This document shows positions 1-8,406 of a stretch of 64,000 nucleotides of DNA, piece after piece. Made by a program: the position numbers and the translations under genes. Numbering within the stretch: position 1 is the stretch's first letter; every line of letters begins with the position of its first letter. This DNA comes from Curtobacterium flaccumfaciens. GTDB lineage: Bacteria; Actinomycetota; Actinomycetes; Actinomycetales; Microbacteriaceae. The stretch lies in NCBI RefSeq assembly GCF_013359815.1, contig NZ_JABMCF010000033.1:186001-250000 (forward strand). Direction: 5' to 3'. The notes beneath the pieces are model-generated. The model was not told the origin of the DNA, ran no database searches, and saw only the letters and a list, made by a program, of their open reading frames with translations.

Positions 1-686
1 TCGAGAACCGTCCGCGGCTCATCGCCCTGCACGAGCACAACGAGCGGGCGAAGGCGTCCGAGGTCGTCGAGCTCGCCCGCGACGAGGACGTCGTGGTCCT
101 GACCGACGCCGGCATGCCCGCGATCAGCGACCCCGGCTTCCCCCTCGTCGAGGCCGCCGCGGCCGCCGGGGTCACCGTCACCGCCCTGCCCGGGCCGTCG
201 GCCGTGCTCATGGCGCTCGCCGTGTCCGGGCTGCCCACCGACCGCTTCACGTTCGAGGGGTTCCCGACCCGCAAGGCCGGCGAGCGCCGTCGGGCGTTCC
301 AGGCGCTGGCGGGGGAGCAGCGGACGATGGTGTTCTTCGAGTCGCCGCACCGGCTGGCCGAGACCCTGGCCGACATGGCCGTCGGGTTCGGGGGCGACCG
401 CCGCGCCGCGGTCTGCCGCGAACTCACGAAGCTGTACGAAGAGGTCCGTCGCGGGCCGCTGGACGAACTCGTCACGTGGGCGTCCGAGGGCGTCCGTGGC
501 GAGATCTGCATCGTCGTCGCCGGCGCCGCGGAGGCCACCGAAGAAGCCACGCTCGACGACGGGGTGCGCCTGGTGCTCGAGCGGGTGGCCGCAGGCATGC
601 GCATGAAGGAGGCCGCCGCGGCGGTCGCGGACGCGACCGGGCTGTCGAAGCGGGACCTGTACGAAGGGGCGCTCGCGGCGCGCTGA
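1..686 (+). CDS. rsmI: 16S rRNA (cytidine-1402-2'-O)-methyltransferase, 5'-truncated by window edge
   Basis: The reading frame is open from base 3, so the gene begins before the window and only the 3' part is visible. The codons before the first internal start still read as conserved RsmI sequence (ENRPRLIALHEHN), followed by the family signature TDAGMPAISDPGFPLV. This SAM-dependent tetrapyrrole-methylase-fold enzyme 2'-O-methylates C1402 in the decoding centre of 16S rRNA. The C-terminal segment (KEAAAAVADATGLSKRDLYE) is the small helical domain of the family. It is followed by a palindrome and then metG on the same strand, the usual actinobacterial order. Confidence 0.93.
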   Translation, partial: ENRPRLIALHEHNERAKASEVVELARDEDVVVLTDAGMPAISDPGFPLVEAAAAAGVTVTALPGPSAVLMALAVSGLPTDRFTFEGFPTRKAGERRRAFQALAGEQRTMVFFESPHRLAETLADMAVGFGGDRRAAVCRELTKLYEEVRRGPLDELVTWASEGVRGEICIVVAGAAEATEEATLDDGVRLVLERVAAGMRMKEAAAAVADATGLSKRDLYEGALAAR

Positions 687-713
687 GCGGGGTTCGTCAC
701 GTTCGCGTCCGCC

Positions 714-757
714 GGTCTGGAGGCGCGGGGCGGGCCCGTCACGGGCCTCCCGGACCC
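714..757. repeat. Palindrome family B, copy 1
   Basis: Inverted repeat with arms of the GGTCTGGAGGC...GCCTCCCGGACC type between rsmI and metG. It is imperfect in the middle. It lies upstream of the metG -10 box and shares its core with copies near 7.3, 30.5, 37.1, 42.9 and 46.4 kb. Confidence 0.75.
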
Positions 758-807
758 GGTTCTCCACAGTCCACCGCCGCACGCGTCATCAGGGTTCGGT
801 GCGCCCG

Positions 808-813
808 TAGGAT
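808..813 (+). promoter_or_regulatory. -10 box for metG (TAGGAT)
   Basis: TAGGAT ends 7 nt before the ATG at 821, which suggests a leaderless or nearly leaderless metG transcript. No convincing -35 hexamer is visible. Confidence 0.5.
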
Positions 814-820
814 GGTCCGC

Positions 821-2389
821 ATGTCCGCCGGGTCCTCGTTCAGCATCACCACGCCGATCTTCTACGTGAACGACGTGCCCCACATCGGGCACGCCTACAC
901 CGAGGTCGCCGCGGACTTCCTCGCGCGCTGGCACCGGCAGCGCGGTGACGACACCTGGCTGCTCACCGGAACCGACGAGCACGGGCAGAAGATCCTGCGC
1001 ACCGCCTCGGCGAACGACGTCTCGCCCAAGGAATGGGCCGACCGGCTGGTCAACGACGCCTGGAAGCCACTGCTCGACACGGTCGACGTCGCGAACGACG
1101 ACTTCATCCGCACCACCGACGAACGGCACGAGCGCGGCGTGACGGCGTTCCTGCAGAAGCTGTACGACGACGGCTTCATCTACGCCGGTGAGTTCGAGGG
1201 CTTCTACTGCGTGGGCTGCGAGGAGTACAAGCAGCCGAGCGACCTGGTCGCCGGGACCGGTGCGTACGAGGGCCAGCAGGTCTGCGCGATCCACTCGATC
1301 CCGGTCGAGGTCCTGGCCGAGCGCAACTACTTCTTCCGGATGTCCGACTTCGAGCAGCGCCTGCTCGACCTGTACGAGTCGAACCCGCTGTTCATCCAGC
1401 CCGAGAGTGTCCGCAACGAGATCATCTCGTTCGTCAAGCAGGGGCTCCGCGACCTGTCGATCTCGCGCTCCAGCTTCGACTGGGGCATCAAGATCCCCTG
1501 GGACAGCGACCACGTGCTGTACGTGTGGTTCGACGCCCTGCTCAACTACGTCACGGCGCTGGGCTACGGCACCGAGGACGACGAGGCCTTCAAGCGCCTC
1601 TGGCCGAGCGTGCACATCGTCGGCAAGGACATCGCCCGCTTCCACGCCGTGATCTGGCCGGCGATGCTCATGGCCGCCGGGCTGCCCGTGCCGGAGCGCG
1701 TCTTCGGCCACGGCTGGCTGCTCGTCGGCGGCGAGAAGATGTCCAAGTCGAAGCTGACCGGCATCGCGCCGTCGGAGATCACCGACACGTTCGGGTCCGA
1801 CGCGTTCCGCTACTACTTCCTGCGCGCCATCACCTTCGGGCAGGACGGCAACTTCAGCTGGGAAGACATCTCGGCGCGCTACCAGGCCGAACTCGCGAAC
1901 GGCTACGGCAACCTGGCGTCGCGCCTGGTCGCCATGCTGCAGAAGTACTGCGACGGCGAGGTCCCCGATCGCGGCGAACTGACCGAGTCCGACCAGGCGA
2001 TCGACGCCCTGGCCGTGTCGGTCACCGAGCGTGCCGACGCCGCCATCGCCGCCTTCGCCCCGCACGAGGCGATCGCCAGCGTGTGGGAGCTCGTCGACGC
2101 CCTGAACGGGTACATCACCGAGCAGGCGCCCTGGGCCCTGGCGAAGGACGACGCCAACCGCGAGCGCCTCGGCACGGTCCTGACCACCGCGCTCCGCGGC
2201 CTCGGCACCGTCACCGTCCTGCTGTCCCCGGTCATGCCGAAGGCGACCGAGAAGCTCTGGGCCTCGATCGGCGCCGGCGGGTCCGTCGCCGAGCAGCGGG
2301 TCGACCGCGCGTACGAGTGGCAGGGTGCGTCGCACGTGGTGCCGCTCGAGAGCGGGCTGTTCCCCCGGATCGAGCAGGTCTCCGCGTGA
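821..2389 (+). CDS. metG: Methionyl-tRNA synthetase
   Basis: A 522-residue class I synthetase that charges tRNA-Met in the cytoplasm. The HIGH motif is at residues 21-24 (VPHIGHAY) and KMSKS at about 306-310. The zinc site reads CVGC followed by CAIH, giving a Cys-X2-Cys ... Cys-X2-His set like the Thermus enzyme. The length fits forms without the C-terminal tRNA-binding extension. I chose ATG 821 because a TAGGAT -10 box lies 7 nt upstream; an in-frame ATG at 812 overlaps that box. The stop overlaps the GTG start of tatD (GTGA), so the two are translationally coupled. Confidence 0.96.
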   Translation: MSAGSSFSITTPIFYVNDVPHIGHAYTEVAADFLARWHRQRGDDTWLLTGTDEHGQKILRTASANDVSPKEWADRLVNDAWKPLLDTVDVANDDFIRTTDERHERGVTAFLQKLYDDGFIYAGEFEGFYCVGCEEYKQPSDLVAGTGAYEGQQVCAIHSIPVEVLAERNYFFRMSDFEQRLLDLYESNPLFIQPESVRNEIISFVKQGLRDLSISRSSFDWGIKIPWDSDHVLYVWFDALLNYVTALGYGTEDDEAFKRLWPSVHIVGKDIARFHAVIWPAMLMAAGLPVPERVFGHGWLLVGGEKMSKSKLTGIAPSEITDTFGSDAFRYYFLRAITFGQDGNFSWEDISARYQAELANGYGNLASRLVAMLQKYCDGEVPDRGELTESDQAIDALAVSVTERADAAIAAFAPHEAIASVWELVDALNGYITEQAPWALAKDDANRERLGTVLTTALRGLGTVTVLLSPVMPKATEKLWASIGAGGSVAEQRVDRAYEWQGASHVVPLESGLFPRIEQVSA

Positions 2390-3318
2390 CCGACGCCGAG
2401 TCGCACGTCCGGTCCCGCGGCGACGGGGCGTCCGGTGGCTCGAAGCGCGACCTGACGTACCCGCCGCTGCCGCAGGCGCTCGTCGTGCCGGTGTACGACA
2501 ACCACACCCACATGGAGATCGCCGACGGCGTCGGCGACGGGGGTGACGGTCCGCTCGAGTACCGCGAGCACCTCGACCGTGCCTCGAGCGTCGGCGTGCG
2601 CGGTGTCGTGCAGATTGGCACCGACCTCGCCACCTCGGAGTGGTCCGCGTCGATCGCGGCTCGGGAGCCCCGGGTCCTGGCGGCCGTCGCGCTGCACCCG
2701 AACGAAGCGCCCGTGCTGCAGGAGCAGGGGCTGCTCGACGAGCACCTCGCCGGCATCGAACGGCTCGCCGCCCTGCCGCGGGTCCGGGCGATCGGTGAGA
2801 CCGGCCTCGACTTCTTCCGCACCGGCGAGGACGGCCGCGACGCCCAGGTCCGTTCGTTCGAGGAGCACATCCGCATCGCGAAGGAGCACGACCTCGCGCT
2901 GACGATCCACGACCGCGACGCGCACGACGCCGTGGTCGAGGTCCTCGACCGCGTGGGTGCCCCGGAGCGCACCGTCTTCCACTGCTTCTCCGGCGGGCCG
3001 GACCTCGCCCGGCTCTGCGCCGAGCGCGGCTGGTACATGTCGTTCGCCGGCACCGTGACGTTCAAGAACGCCGCACTGCTGCGTGAAGCCCTGGTCGTCG
3101 CCCCGCGGCACCTGATCATGATCGAGACCGACGCACCGTTCCTGACGCCCACACCGTTCCGTGGCCGCCCGAACGCGCCGTACCTCATCCCGCTCACCCT
3201 GCGGTCGATGGCGGAGACGCTCGGCACGGACGCATCGATGCTCGCGGCCCAGATCGCCTCGAACACCGAGCTCGTCTACGGCGCGTGGGACGCCGAGCCC
3301 GTGACGGTGGACGAGTAG
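2386..3318 (+). CDS. TatD family metal-dependent deoxyribonuclease
   Basis: A 310-residue TIM-barrel hydrolase of the TatD/YcfH group. Members are two-metal 3'-5' exonucleases or hydrolases thought to act in DNA repair. The metal ligands are visible: HTH at residues 40-42, ETGLDFF, then HDRDAHD, HCFSG and IETDAPFL near the C terminus. It has an N-terminal extension of about 35 residues rich in charge before the first strand. GTG 2386 overlaps the metG stop, and rsmA follows 2 nt after this stop, so metG-tatD-rsmA looks like one operon. Many actinobacteria have an rpf gene between tatD and rsmA; it is absent here. Confidence 0.93.
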   Translation: MTDAESHVRSRGDGASGGSKRDLTYPPLPQALVVPVYDNHTHMEIADGVGDGGDGPLEYREHLDRASSVGVRGVVQIGTDLATSEWSASIAAREPRVLAAVALHPNEAPVLQEQGLLDEHLAGIERLAALPRVRAIGETGLDFFRTGEDGRDAQVRSFEEHIRIAKEHDLALTIHDRDAHDAVVEVLDRVGAPERTVFHCFSGGPDLARLCAERGWYMSFAGTVTFKNAALLREALVVAPRHLIMIETDAPFLTPTPFRGRPNAPYLIPLTLRSMAETLGTDASMLAAQIASNTELVYGAWDAEPVTVDE

Positions 3319-3320
3319 TC

Positions 3321-4172
3321 GTGGGCGCACTGCTCGGCCCGGCGGAGATCCGGGAGCTCGCGGCCCAACTCGACGTCACCCCGACGAAGAAGCTCGGGCA
3401 GAACTTCGTGCACGACGCCAACACCGTGCGGCGCATCGTGTCCGTCGCCGGTGTGACCCCGTCGGCACAGGTGCTCGAGATCGGCCCGGGGCTCGGGTCG
3501 TTGACGCTCGGGCTCACCGAGACCGGCGCCCCCGTCACCGCGGTCGAGATCGACAAGCGCCTGGCCGCCAAGCTGCCGTCGACGGTGTCGTCGATGCAGC
3601 CGGACGCCAGGCTGACCGTCGTGCAGCAGGACGCCATGACCGTCGCCGCCGCGGACCTCGACGTTGAGCCGACGCACCTCGTCGCGAACCTGCCCTACAA
3701 CATCTCCGTGCCCGTGCTGCTGCACCTGCTCGCGACCTTCCCGTCGATCGAGCGGTCGCTCGTCATGGTGCAGGCCGAGGTCGGGTACCGGCTCGCCGCC
3801 GGCCCCGGCAGCAAGGTCTACGGGTCGCCGAGCGTCAAGGCCGCCTGGTACGGGTCGTGGAGCACCGCCGGGTTGGTCAGCCGTCAGGTCTTCTGGCCGG
3901 TGCCGAACGTCGACAGTGTCCTGGTGGCGTTCGACCGGCACGAGCCCCCGGGCGACGAGCTCCTGCGGTCCCGGGTGTTCACGCTGGTGGACGCGGCGTT
4001 CCAGCAGCGGCGCAAGATGCTGCGGCAGAGCCTGTCCGGGGTGCTCGGCGGCAGTGCGCACGCGTCCGAGGTCCTGACGGCGGCGGGCATCGACCCGACC
4101 GCCCGGGGCGAGGCGATCGGGGTCGACGACTTCGTGCGGCTCGGGCGGACGGTCCTGGCGGCCGCGGAGTAG
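3321..4172 (+). CDS. rsmA: 16S rRNA (adenine-1518/1519-N6)-dimethyltransferase
   Basis: A 283-residue KsgA enzyme that dimethylates A1518 and A1519 in helix 45 of 16S rRNA, a late step in 30S assembly. Signatures are [10 protein letters not shown] at about residues 23-32, the SAM loop [12 protein letters not shown], and catalytic motif IV NLPYNIS at about 123-129. GTG 3321 begins 2 nt after the tatD stop. ispE, the usual next gene in this order, is displaced to 9735. The gene converges on the SDR gene, with a family A palindrome between them. Confidence 0.95.
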   Translation: MGALLGPAEIRELAAQLDVTPTKKLGQNFVHDANTVRRIVSVAGVTPSAQVLEIGPGLGSLTLGLTETGAPVTAVEIDKRLAAKLPSTVSSMQPDARLTVVQQDAMTVAAADLDVEPTHLVANLPYNISVPVLLHLLATFPSIERSLVMVQAEVGYRLAAGPGSKVYGSPSVKAAWYGSWSTAGLVSRQVFWPVPNVDSVLVAFDRHEPPGDELLRSRVFTLVDAAFQQRRKMLRQSLSGVLGGSAHASEVLTAAGIDPTARGEAIGVDDFVRLGRTVLAAAE

Positions 4173-4237
4173 CTCGTTCCTCGCCCGGCGACGGCCCCGC
4201 CGTGACGCCTGCGTGCTGCGTGCCTGCTGACCGCGAT

Positions 4238-4300
4238 GGTGCGAGGTTCTGTGTTCCGTGCGAGCCGAAGTGCCTCGCACTGAACACGGAACCTCGCACC
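4238..4300. repeat. Palindrome family A, copy 1
   Basis: Two 27-bp arms (4238-4264 and 4274-4300) that match at 25 of 27 positions, with a 9-nt loop. The outer core is GGTGCGAGGTT. It sits between two convergent genes and could serve as a bidirectional terminator, although no T-tract follows either arm. Confidence 0.85.
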
Positions 4301-4325
4301 GTACGAACGTGGGCCATCGCCCGGG

Positions 4326-5066
4326 TCAGTGCTCGCGGGACGCCATCATCTCGAGGATCTGCTGGTGGTTGCCGTTCCGCTCGGCGAAGCGCAGCGGGTG
4401 CACGTTCTGCACCAGGATCTCCGGGGCAGCGCCGGACTCGATGAGCGCCATGACCTCGTCGGCGAAGGCGTCGAGCGGCATCCCACCGAAGTCGGCGCCG
4501 CCCATCAGGTCGGTCATGACGGCCGGCGGGGCGAGCTCCAGCACCTCGAGCGACGACCCGACGAGCTGCTGACGGAGGGCCTGCGTGTAGGCGTGCACAC
4601 CGGCCTTCGTCGCGCTGTACGTCGGTGATGCGGTGAGCGGGACGAACGCGAGACCGGAGGTGACGGTCATCAGGGTGGCCGAGGGCTGGGCGAGCAGGTG
4701 CGGCAGGAACGCGTCGATGAGCCGGATCGTGCCGACCAGGTTCGTCTGGACGAGCTCGAGGGCGTCGTGGATGTGCTCGGGGTCGCGGAGGTCCTCGTCG
4801 CGCATGATCCCGGACATGGTGATCAGGGCATCGAGCGACGGGTACGCCTCGACCACCGATGCGGCGGCGGCCTCGATGGACGCCGCGTCGGCGACGTCGA
4901 TCTGCACGGTGCCGAAGCCGTGCTCGGCGGCGAGGGAGTCGAGGAGCGCCTGGCGACGGCCGCCGATGACGACGGTGCTGCCGGCGGCCTGCAGGCGCTG
5001 GGCGAGCGCGAGACCGATGCCCGAGGTCGCGCCGGGGATGAAGACGGTGGAGTTCGTGATGTCCAT
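4326..5066 (-). CDS. SDR family oxidoreductase (DltE-like)
   Basis: A 246-residue short-chain dehydrogenase/reductase. It has the NAD(P) loop GATSGIG at residues 12-18 and the catalytic YSATK. The usual NNAG motif is replaced by TMSGI, as in the DltE/COG3967 type. The substrate cannot be told. ATG 5066 is preferred because longer forms run into the divergent regulator's promoter. It is divergent from the XRE/MmyB regulator at 5168, an arrangement that commonly marks an SDR controlled by its neighbour. Confidence 0.88.
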   Translation of the reverse strand: MDITNSTVFIPGATSGIGLALAQRLQAAGSTVVIGGRRQALLDSLAAEHGFGTVQIDVADAASIEAAAASVVEAYPSLDALITMSGIMRDEDLRDPEHIHDALELVQTNLVGTIRLIDAFLPHLLAQPSATLMTVTSGLAFVPLTASPTYSATKAGVHAYTQALRQQLVGSSLEVLELAPPAVMTDLMGGADFGGMPLDAFADEVMALIESGAAPEILVQNVHPLRFAERNGNHQQILEMMASREH

Positions 5067-5155
5067 GACCACCACGATGCTCCGTGGACAGGGACGCAAC
5101 CAGAGCGCGGTCATCGGGGGATCGGCGATCCCTGGCACCCGGGCCGGAAGCGGAC

Positions 5156-5161
5156 GACAAT
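5156..5161 (+). promoter_or_regulatory. -10-like box for the XRE regulator (GACAAT)
   Basis: GACAAT ends 6 nt before ATG 5168, the same geometry as other probable leaderless starts in the window. The 101-bp gap 5067-5167 must also hold the SDR promoter. Confidence 0.4.
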
Positions 5162-5167
5162 CGACCC

Positions 5168-6010
5168 ATGGACCGTGCCGCGCTCGCCGACTTCCTCCGC
5201 CGTCGCCGTGAGCTGTTGCGCCCCGAGGACGTCGGTCTCGGGCAGGGCCCACGACGGCGGACCCCGGGGCTGCGCCGTGAAGAGGTCGCTGCCCTCGCCG
5301 GCATGTCCGTCGACTACTACACGCGACTCGAGCAGCAACGCGGACCGCAGCCGTCCGAGCAGATGATCGCCGCGATCGCCCGGGCCCTGCGGTGCAGCCT
5401 CGACGAGCGCGACCACCTGTTCCACCTGTCCGGGCAGAACGCCCCGACCCGGATGCACCGCGCCGACCACGTCGACCCGGCGATCCTGCGGGTGCTCGAC
5501 CGGCTCGAGGACACCCCGGCGATCGTCGTCAGTCACCTGGGCGAGACCCTGGTCGAGAACCGGCTCGCGGCGGCGCTCCTCAGCAGCTCGGTCGGCCTGC
5601 CGGGCAACCGCCGGTACCAGGCGTGGCGGTGGTTCGTGACGGGTGAGGAGCTCGCGAAGTACGCACCTGAGCAGCACGAGCGGCTGGGTCGGGTGGTGGT
5701 CGCGTCGCTCCGGGCGGCCGTCGGGCTCGCGGGTCCGGGCGACCGTCGGGCGACGGAACTCATCGCCGAGTTGCAGACGCGCAGTGCCGAGTTCCGCGAC
5801 CTCTGGGCCAAGCACGAGGTGGCTACGCGCTGGTCGGACAACAAGACGATCGTGCAGCCGGAGCTCGGCCGCATCACCGTCGACTGCCAGGTGCTGCACA
5901 CCGACGACCAGGCGCAGGCTCTGCTGCTCTTCACCGCGCCTCCAGGATCAGAGGACGCGCAGAAGCTCGAGCTCCTCGGCGTCGTCGGACAGCAGACCTT
6001 CGCCGGCTGA
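5168..6010 (+). CDS. XRE family regulator with MmyB-like ligand domain
   Basis: A 280-residue cytoplasmic DNA-binding protein. The N terminus has the typical DFLRRRRELLRPEDVG and LRREEVAALAGMSVDYYTRLEQ segments, a Cro/C1 helix-turn-helix at roughly residues 30-60. The rest matches the MmyB-like domain, a PAS-type fold known to bind fatty acids in some members. Genes of this family usually sit divergent to a dehydrogenase they control, as here with the SDR at 4326-5066. The inducer is unknown. Confidence 0.9.
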   Translation: MDRAALADFLRRRRELLRPEDVGLGQGPRRRTPGLRREEVAALAGMSVDYYTRLEQQRGPQPSEQMIAAIARALRCSLDERDHLFHLSGQNAPTRMHRADHVDPAILRVLDRLEDTPAIVVSHLGETLVENRLAAALLSSSVGLPGNRRYQAWRWFVTGEELAKYAPEQHERLGRVVVASLRAAVGLAGPGDRRATELIAELQTRSAEFRDLWAKHEVATRWSDNKTIVQPELGRITVDCQVLHTDDQAQALLLFTAPPGSEDAQKLELLGVVGQQTFAG

Positions 6011-6040
6011 CACGGCGCACGGTGCGGGTTCGCTCGGCTC

Positions 6041-6145
6041 GTGCGAGGTTGGTCGACCCCGCACGGTGCGAGGTTGGTGAGCCCGTGCGCCGTTGACCGC
6101 TCGGTGCCGCCCTACAGTCCGCCACCGAGCGACCAACCTCGCACC
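6041..6145. repeat. Palindrome family A variant (2 direct + 1 inverted core)
   Basis: The core GTGCGAGGTTGGT occurs at 6041-6053 and 6066-6078, and its reverse complement (CGACCAACCTCGCACC) at 6130-6145. It shares the GTGCGAGGTT start with family A but continues differently. It lies in the 270-bp gap between the XRE gene and the ATP-grasp gene, which holds nothing else except the promoter just before 6281. Confidence 0.7.
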
Positions 6146-6268
6146 GACCGGACAGGGGCGCACCGTGCGACCCGCCCGACCCCGCCGCCCGACCCGCCCC
6201 CCGCCCCGCCCGCGCCCCCGAGAAGCAACGCCACGTCACACACTTGGCCGCGTGCGGTATACCGTGCC

Positions 6269-6274
6269 TAGGGT
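6269..6274 (+). promoter_or_regulatory. -10 box for the ATP-grasp gene (TAGGGT)
   Basis: TAGGGT ends exactly 6 nt before GTG 6281, consistent with a leaderless mRNA. Confidence 0.45.
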
Positions 6275-6280
6275 GGGGGC

Positions 6281-7279
6281 GTGAGCACTCCGCGCGTGTA
6301 CGTCATCCACGAGAACCCCGAGTGGTTCCCCCCGCTCGCCGCTGCCTTCGAGGCCGAGGGTGTCCCGGTCGAGGAGATCCTGCTGACCGAGGGCCAGATC
6401 GACCTCGCGGCCGAGCCGGCACCCGGCGTCTACTGGAGCCGCATGTCCGCGAGCTCCCACACCCGCGGCCACGAGCACAGCAAGGAGTACACCCGGGCGA
6501 TCCTCGGCTGGCTCGAACGTGCCGGCCGCCAGGTCGTCGGCGGCAGCCACGTGCTCGAGCTCGAGGTGTCGAAGGTCGCCCAGCACGGGCTCCTGCAGCA
6601 GGCCGGGTTCGACGTGCCGCGCACGACCGCCGTGTTCGGCACGACGACGCTCAAGGACGCCGCCCGCACCTTCACCGACGGGCAGGACGTCCCCTTCATC
6701 ACGAAGCACAACCAGGGCGGCAAGGGCCTGGGCGTGCGGCGGTTCGACTCGCTCGCCGAGTTCGACGCCTACGTCGACAGCCCCGAGTTCGAGGCCCCGG
6801 TCGACGGCATCACCCTGCTGCAGGAGTACCTGACGGCCCGCGAGCCCTTCATCACCCGCGTCGAGTTCGTCGGCGGCGAGTTCGTGTACGCCGTCCGCGT
6901 CGACACCAGCGCCGGCAGCTTCGAGCTCTGCCCCGCCGACGCGTGCGAGGTGCCGCAGGTCATCGCGGGTGCCGTCTGCGACGTCCCCGGCACCGAGACC
7001 CTCGGTGCGCCCCCGGCGTTCGCCGTCCGGACCGAGATCACCGCCGAGCACCCGCTGGTCCAGCAGCTCCGCACGTTCCTCGCCGACCAGCGCATCACCA
7101 TCGCGGGCGTCGAGTTCATGGAGACGACGGACGGCCGCACCGTCGTCTACGACATCAACACGAACACGAACTACAACCCCGCGGTCGAGGAGTCCGCGCC
7201 GGCCTCCGGCCCGCGCTCCATCGCGAAGTACCTCGGTGGCCTGCTGGCAGCGGAGTACGCGGCGCAGCTCACGGCCTGA
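6281..7279 (+). CDS. ATP-grasp ligase (RimK-like)
   Basis: A 332-residue protein with an ATP-grasp fold. ATP-binding features include FITKHNQGGKGLGVRRF at about residues 140-158, and metal ligands are suggested by GVEFMETTDGRTVVYDINTNTNYN near the C terminus. Such enzymes join a carboxylate to an amine or thiol using ATP (glutathione synthase, RimK, peptide ligases). The exact substrate cannot be read from sequence. It is followed by an FMN monooxygenase and a sulfhydrylase on the same strand, so a role in making or processing a sulfur compound or modified peptide is possible. GTG 6281 is supported by the adjacent -10 box. Confidence 0.8.
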   Translation: MSTPRVYVIHENPEWFPPLAAAFEAEGVPVEEILLTEGQIDLAAEPAPGVYWSRMSASSHTRGHEHSKEYTRAILGWLERAGRQVVGGSHVLELEVSKVAQHGLLQQAGFDVPRTTAVFGTTTLKDAARTFTDGQDVPFITKHNQGGKGLGVRRFDSLAEFDAYVDSPEFEAPVDGITLLQEYLTAREPFITRVEFVGGEFVYAVRVDTSAGSFELCPADACEVPQVIAGAVCDVPGTETLGAPPAFAVRTEITAEHPLVQQLRTFLADQRITIAGVEFMETTDGRTVVYDINTNTNYNPAVEESAPASGPRSIAKYLGGLLAAEYAAQLTA

Positions 7280-7294
7280 GAACGCAAGAACCAC

Positions 7295-7338
7295 CGGACT
7301 GGAGGCCCGTGGCGGGCCCGCCACGGGCCTCCAGTCCG
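7295..7338. repeat. Palindrome family B, copy 2 (perfect 44 bp)
   Basis: A 44-bp sequence identical to its reverse complement with no loop. It begins CGGACTGGAGGCCCGTGG and ends with the mirror. It lies between the ATP-grasp gene and the monooxygenase gene, 27 bp before the latter's GTG, so the RNA hairpin would sit just upstream of the ribosome binding site. Confidence 0.9.
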
Positions 7339-7365
7339 CCTTTCCCACACCCCCAAGGAACCCAC

Positions 7366-8406
7366 GTGCGATTCGGATACTGGACCCCGCTCTTCGGCGG
7401 CTGGCTGCGCAACGTCGACAACGAGAACATGCCGGTCACCTTCGACTACGTGAAGCGCCTGGCGCAGCGCGCCGAGCGGATCGGCTTCGACCTGACGCTC
7501 GTGCCGGAGCTCAACCTCAACGACATCAAGGGCACGGCGGCACCCTCGCTCGAGGCCTGGTCGCTCGCGGCGGCCATCGCGGCGACGACCGAGCGCCTGG
7601 AGATCATGGCGGCGATGCGTCCCGGGTACCACCTGCCCGCGGTGACGGCGAAGCAGGCGGCGACGATCGACGACATCTCGTGCGGCCGGTTCACCTTCAA
7701 CGTCGTGAGCGCCTGGTGGGCGGAGGAGGCGAAGCAGTACGGCGGGATCTTCTCGGAGCACGACGACCGGTACAAGCGCACCGCGGAGTTCGTCGAGGTC
7801 ATGAAGGGCCTGTGGCGCGAGACCCCGTACTCGTTCTCGGGCGAGTACTACGACATCGAGAACGCGCACCTCGAGCCGAAGCCTCGCGTGACGCCGCGCA
7901 TCTACGCCGGTGGGGAGAGCGAGGCCGGCAAGGCCGCGATCACCGGGTACGCCGACGCCTACGTCACGCACGGCGGCACGGTCGAGGAGCTCCGCGCGAA
8001 GATCGACGAGATGAAGCAGCGCCGCGTCGACGCCGGTCTGCCGCCGTTCGAGGCGTTCGGCATGGCCGCGTACGTCATCGTGCGCGAGACCGAGGAAGAG
8101 GCGCAGGCCGAGCTCGCCCGGATCACCGACGTGCAGCACGGCACGGCGTACGAGTCGTACCAGGACTTCATCTCGAAGTCGCAGCTCGAGCACGTGCCCT
8201 CGCTCGAGGACTACTCGGTGTCGAACCGCGGCCTGCGCCCCGGGTTCGTGGGGACGCCGTCGCAGGTGGCCGCCCGCATCCGGGAGTTCGAGGACGCCGG
8301 GGTCGACACGCTCCTGCTGCAGTTCTCGCCGCAGCTCGAGGAGATGGACCGGTTCGGCGAGCAGGTCATCCCGCTCGTCCGGCAGTCGGTCGGGGCGCAG
8401 TCCTGA
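7366..8406 (+). CDS. LLM class FMN-dependent monooxygenase (SsuD/SfnG-like)
   Basis: A 346-residue luciferase-like TIM-barrel protein. The start MRFGYWTPLFGGWLRNV, the segment FNVVSAWWAEEAKQYGG and the flavin-site segment RIYAGGESEAGKAA are typical of FMNH2-dependent alkanesulfonate and dimethylsulfone monooxygenases. These release sulfite from organosulfur compounds. GTG 7366 has an AAGGA ribosome binding site at 7355-7359. The stop overlaps the ATG of the O-acetylhomoserine sulfhydrylase gene, which supports a shared sulfur-scavenging role. No flavin reductase gene is near. Confidence 0.87.
   Translation: MRFGYWTPLFGGWLRNVDNENMPVTFDYVKRLAQRAERIGFDLTLVPELNLNDIKGTAAPSLEAWSLAAAIAATTERLEIMAAMRPGYHLPAVTAKQAATIDDISCGRFTFNVVSAWWAEEAKQYGGIFSEHDDRYKRTAEFVEVMKGLWRETPYSFSGEYYDIENAHLEPKPRVTPRIYAGGESEAGKAAITGYADAYVTHGGTVEELRAKIDEMKQRRVDAGLPPFEAFGMAAYVIVRETEEEAQAELARITDVQHGTAYESYQDFISKSQLEHVPSLEDYSVSNRGLRPGFVGTPSQVAARIREFEDAGVDTLLLQFSPQLEEMDRFGEQVIPLVRQSVGAQS

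Noticed and set aside
1903-3330. 475-codon open frame on the minus strand opposite metG and tatD
   Set aside because: It is antisense to two clear housekeeping genes and has Arg/His/Gly-rich shadow composition typical of GC-rich genomes.
4238-4300. Classical Rho-independent terminator for the family A palindromes
   Set aside because: Neither arm is followed by a T-tract, so the intrinsic terminator label is not supported by sequence alone; I list them as repeats.
7295-7338. Insertion-sequence end or integron attC site
   Set aside because: No transposase or integrase is near any copy, no target duplications are visible, and the copies have mirror-symmetric arms without attC core sites.
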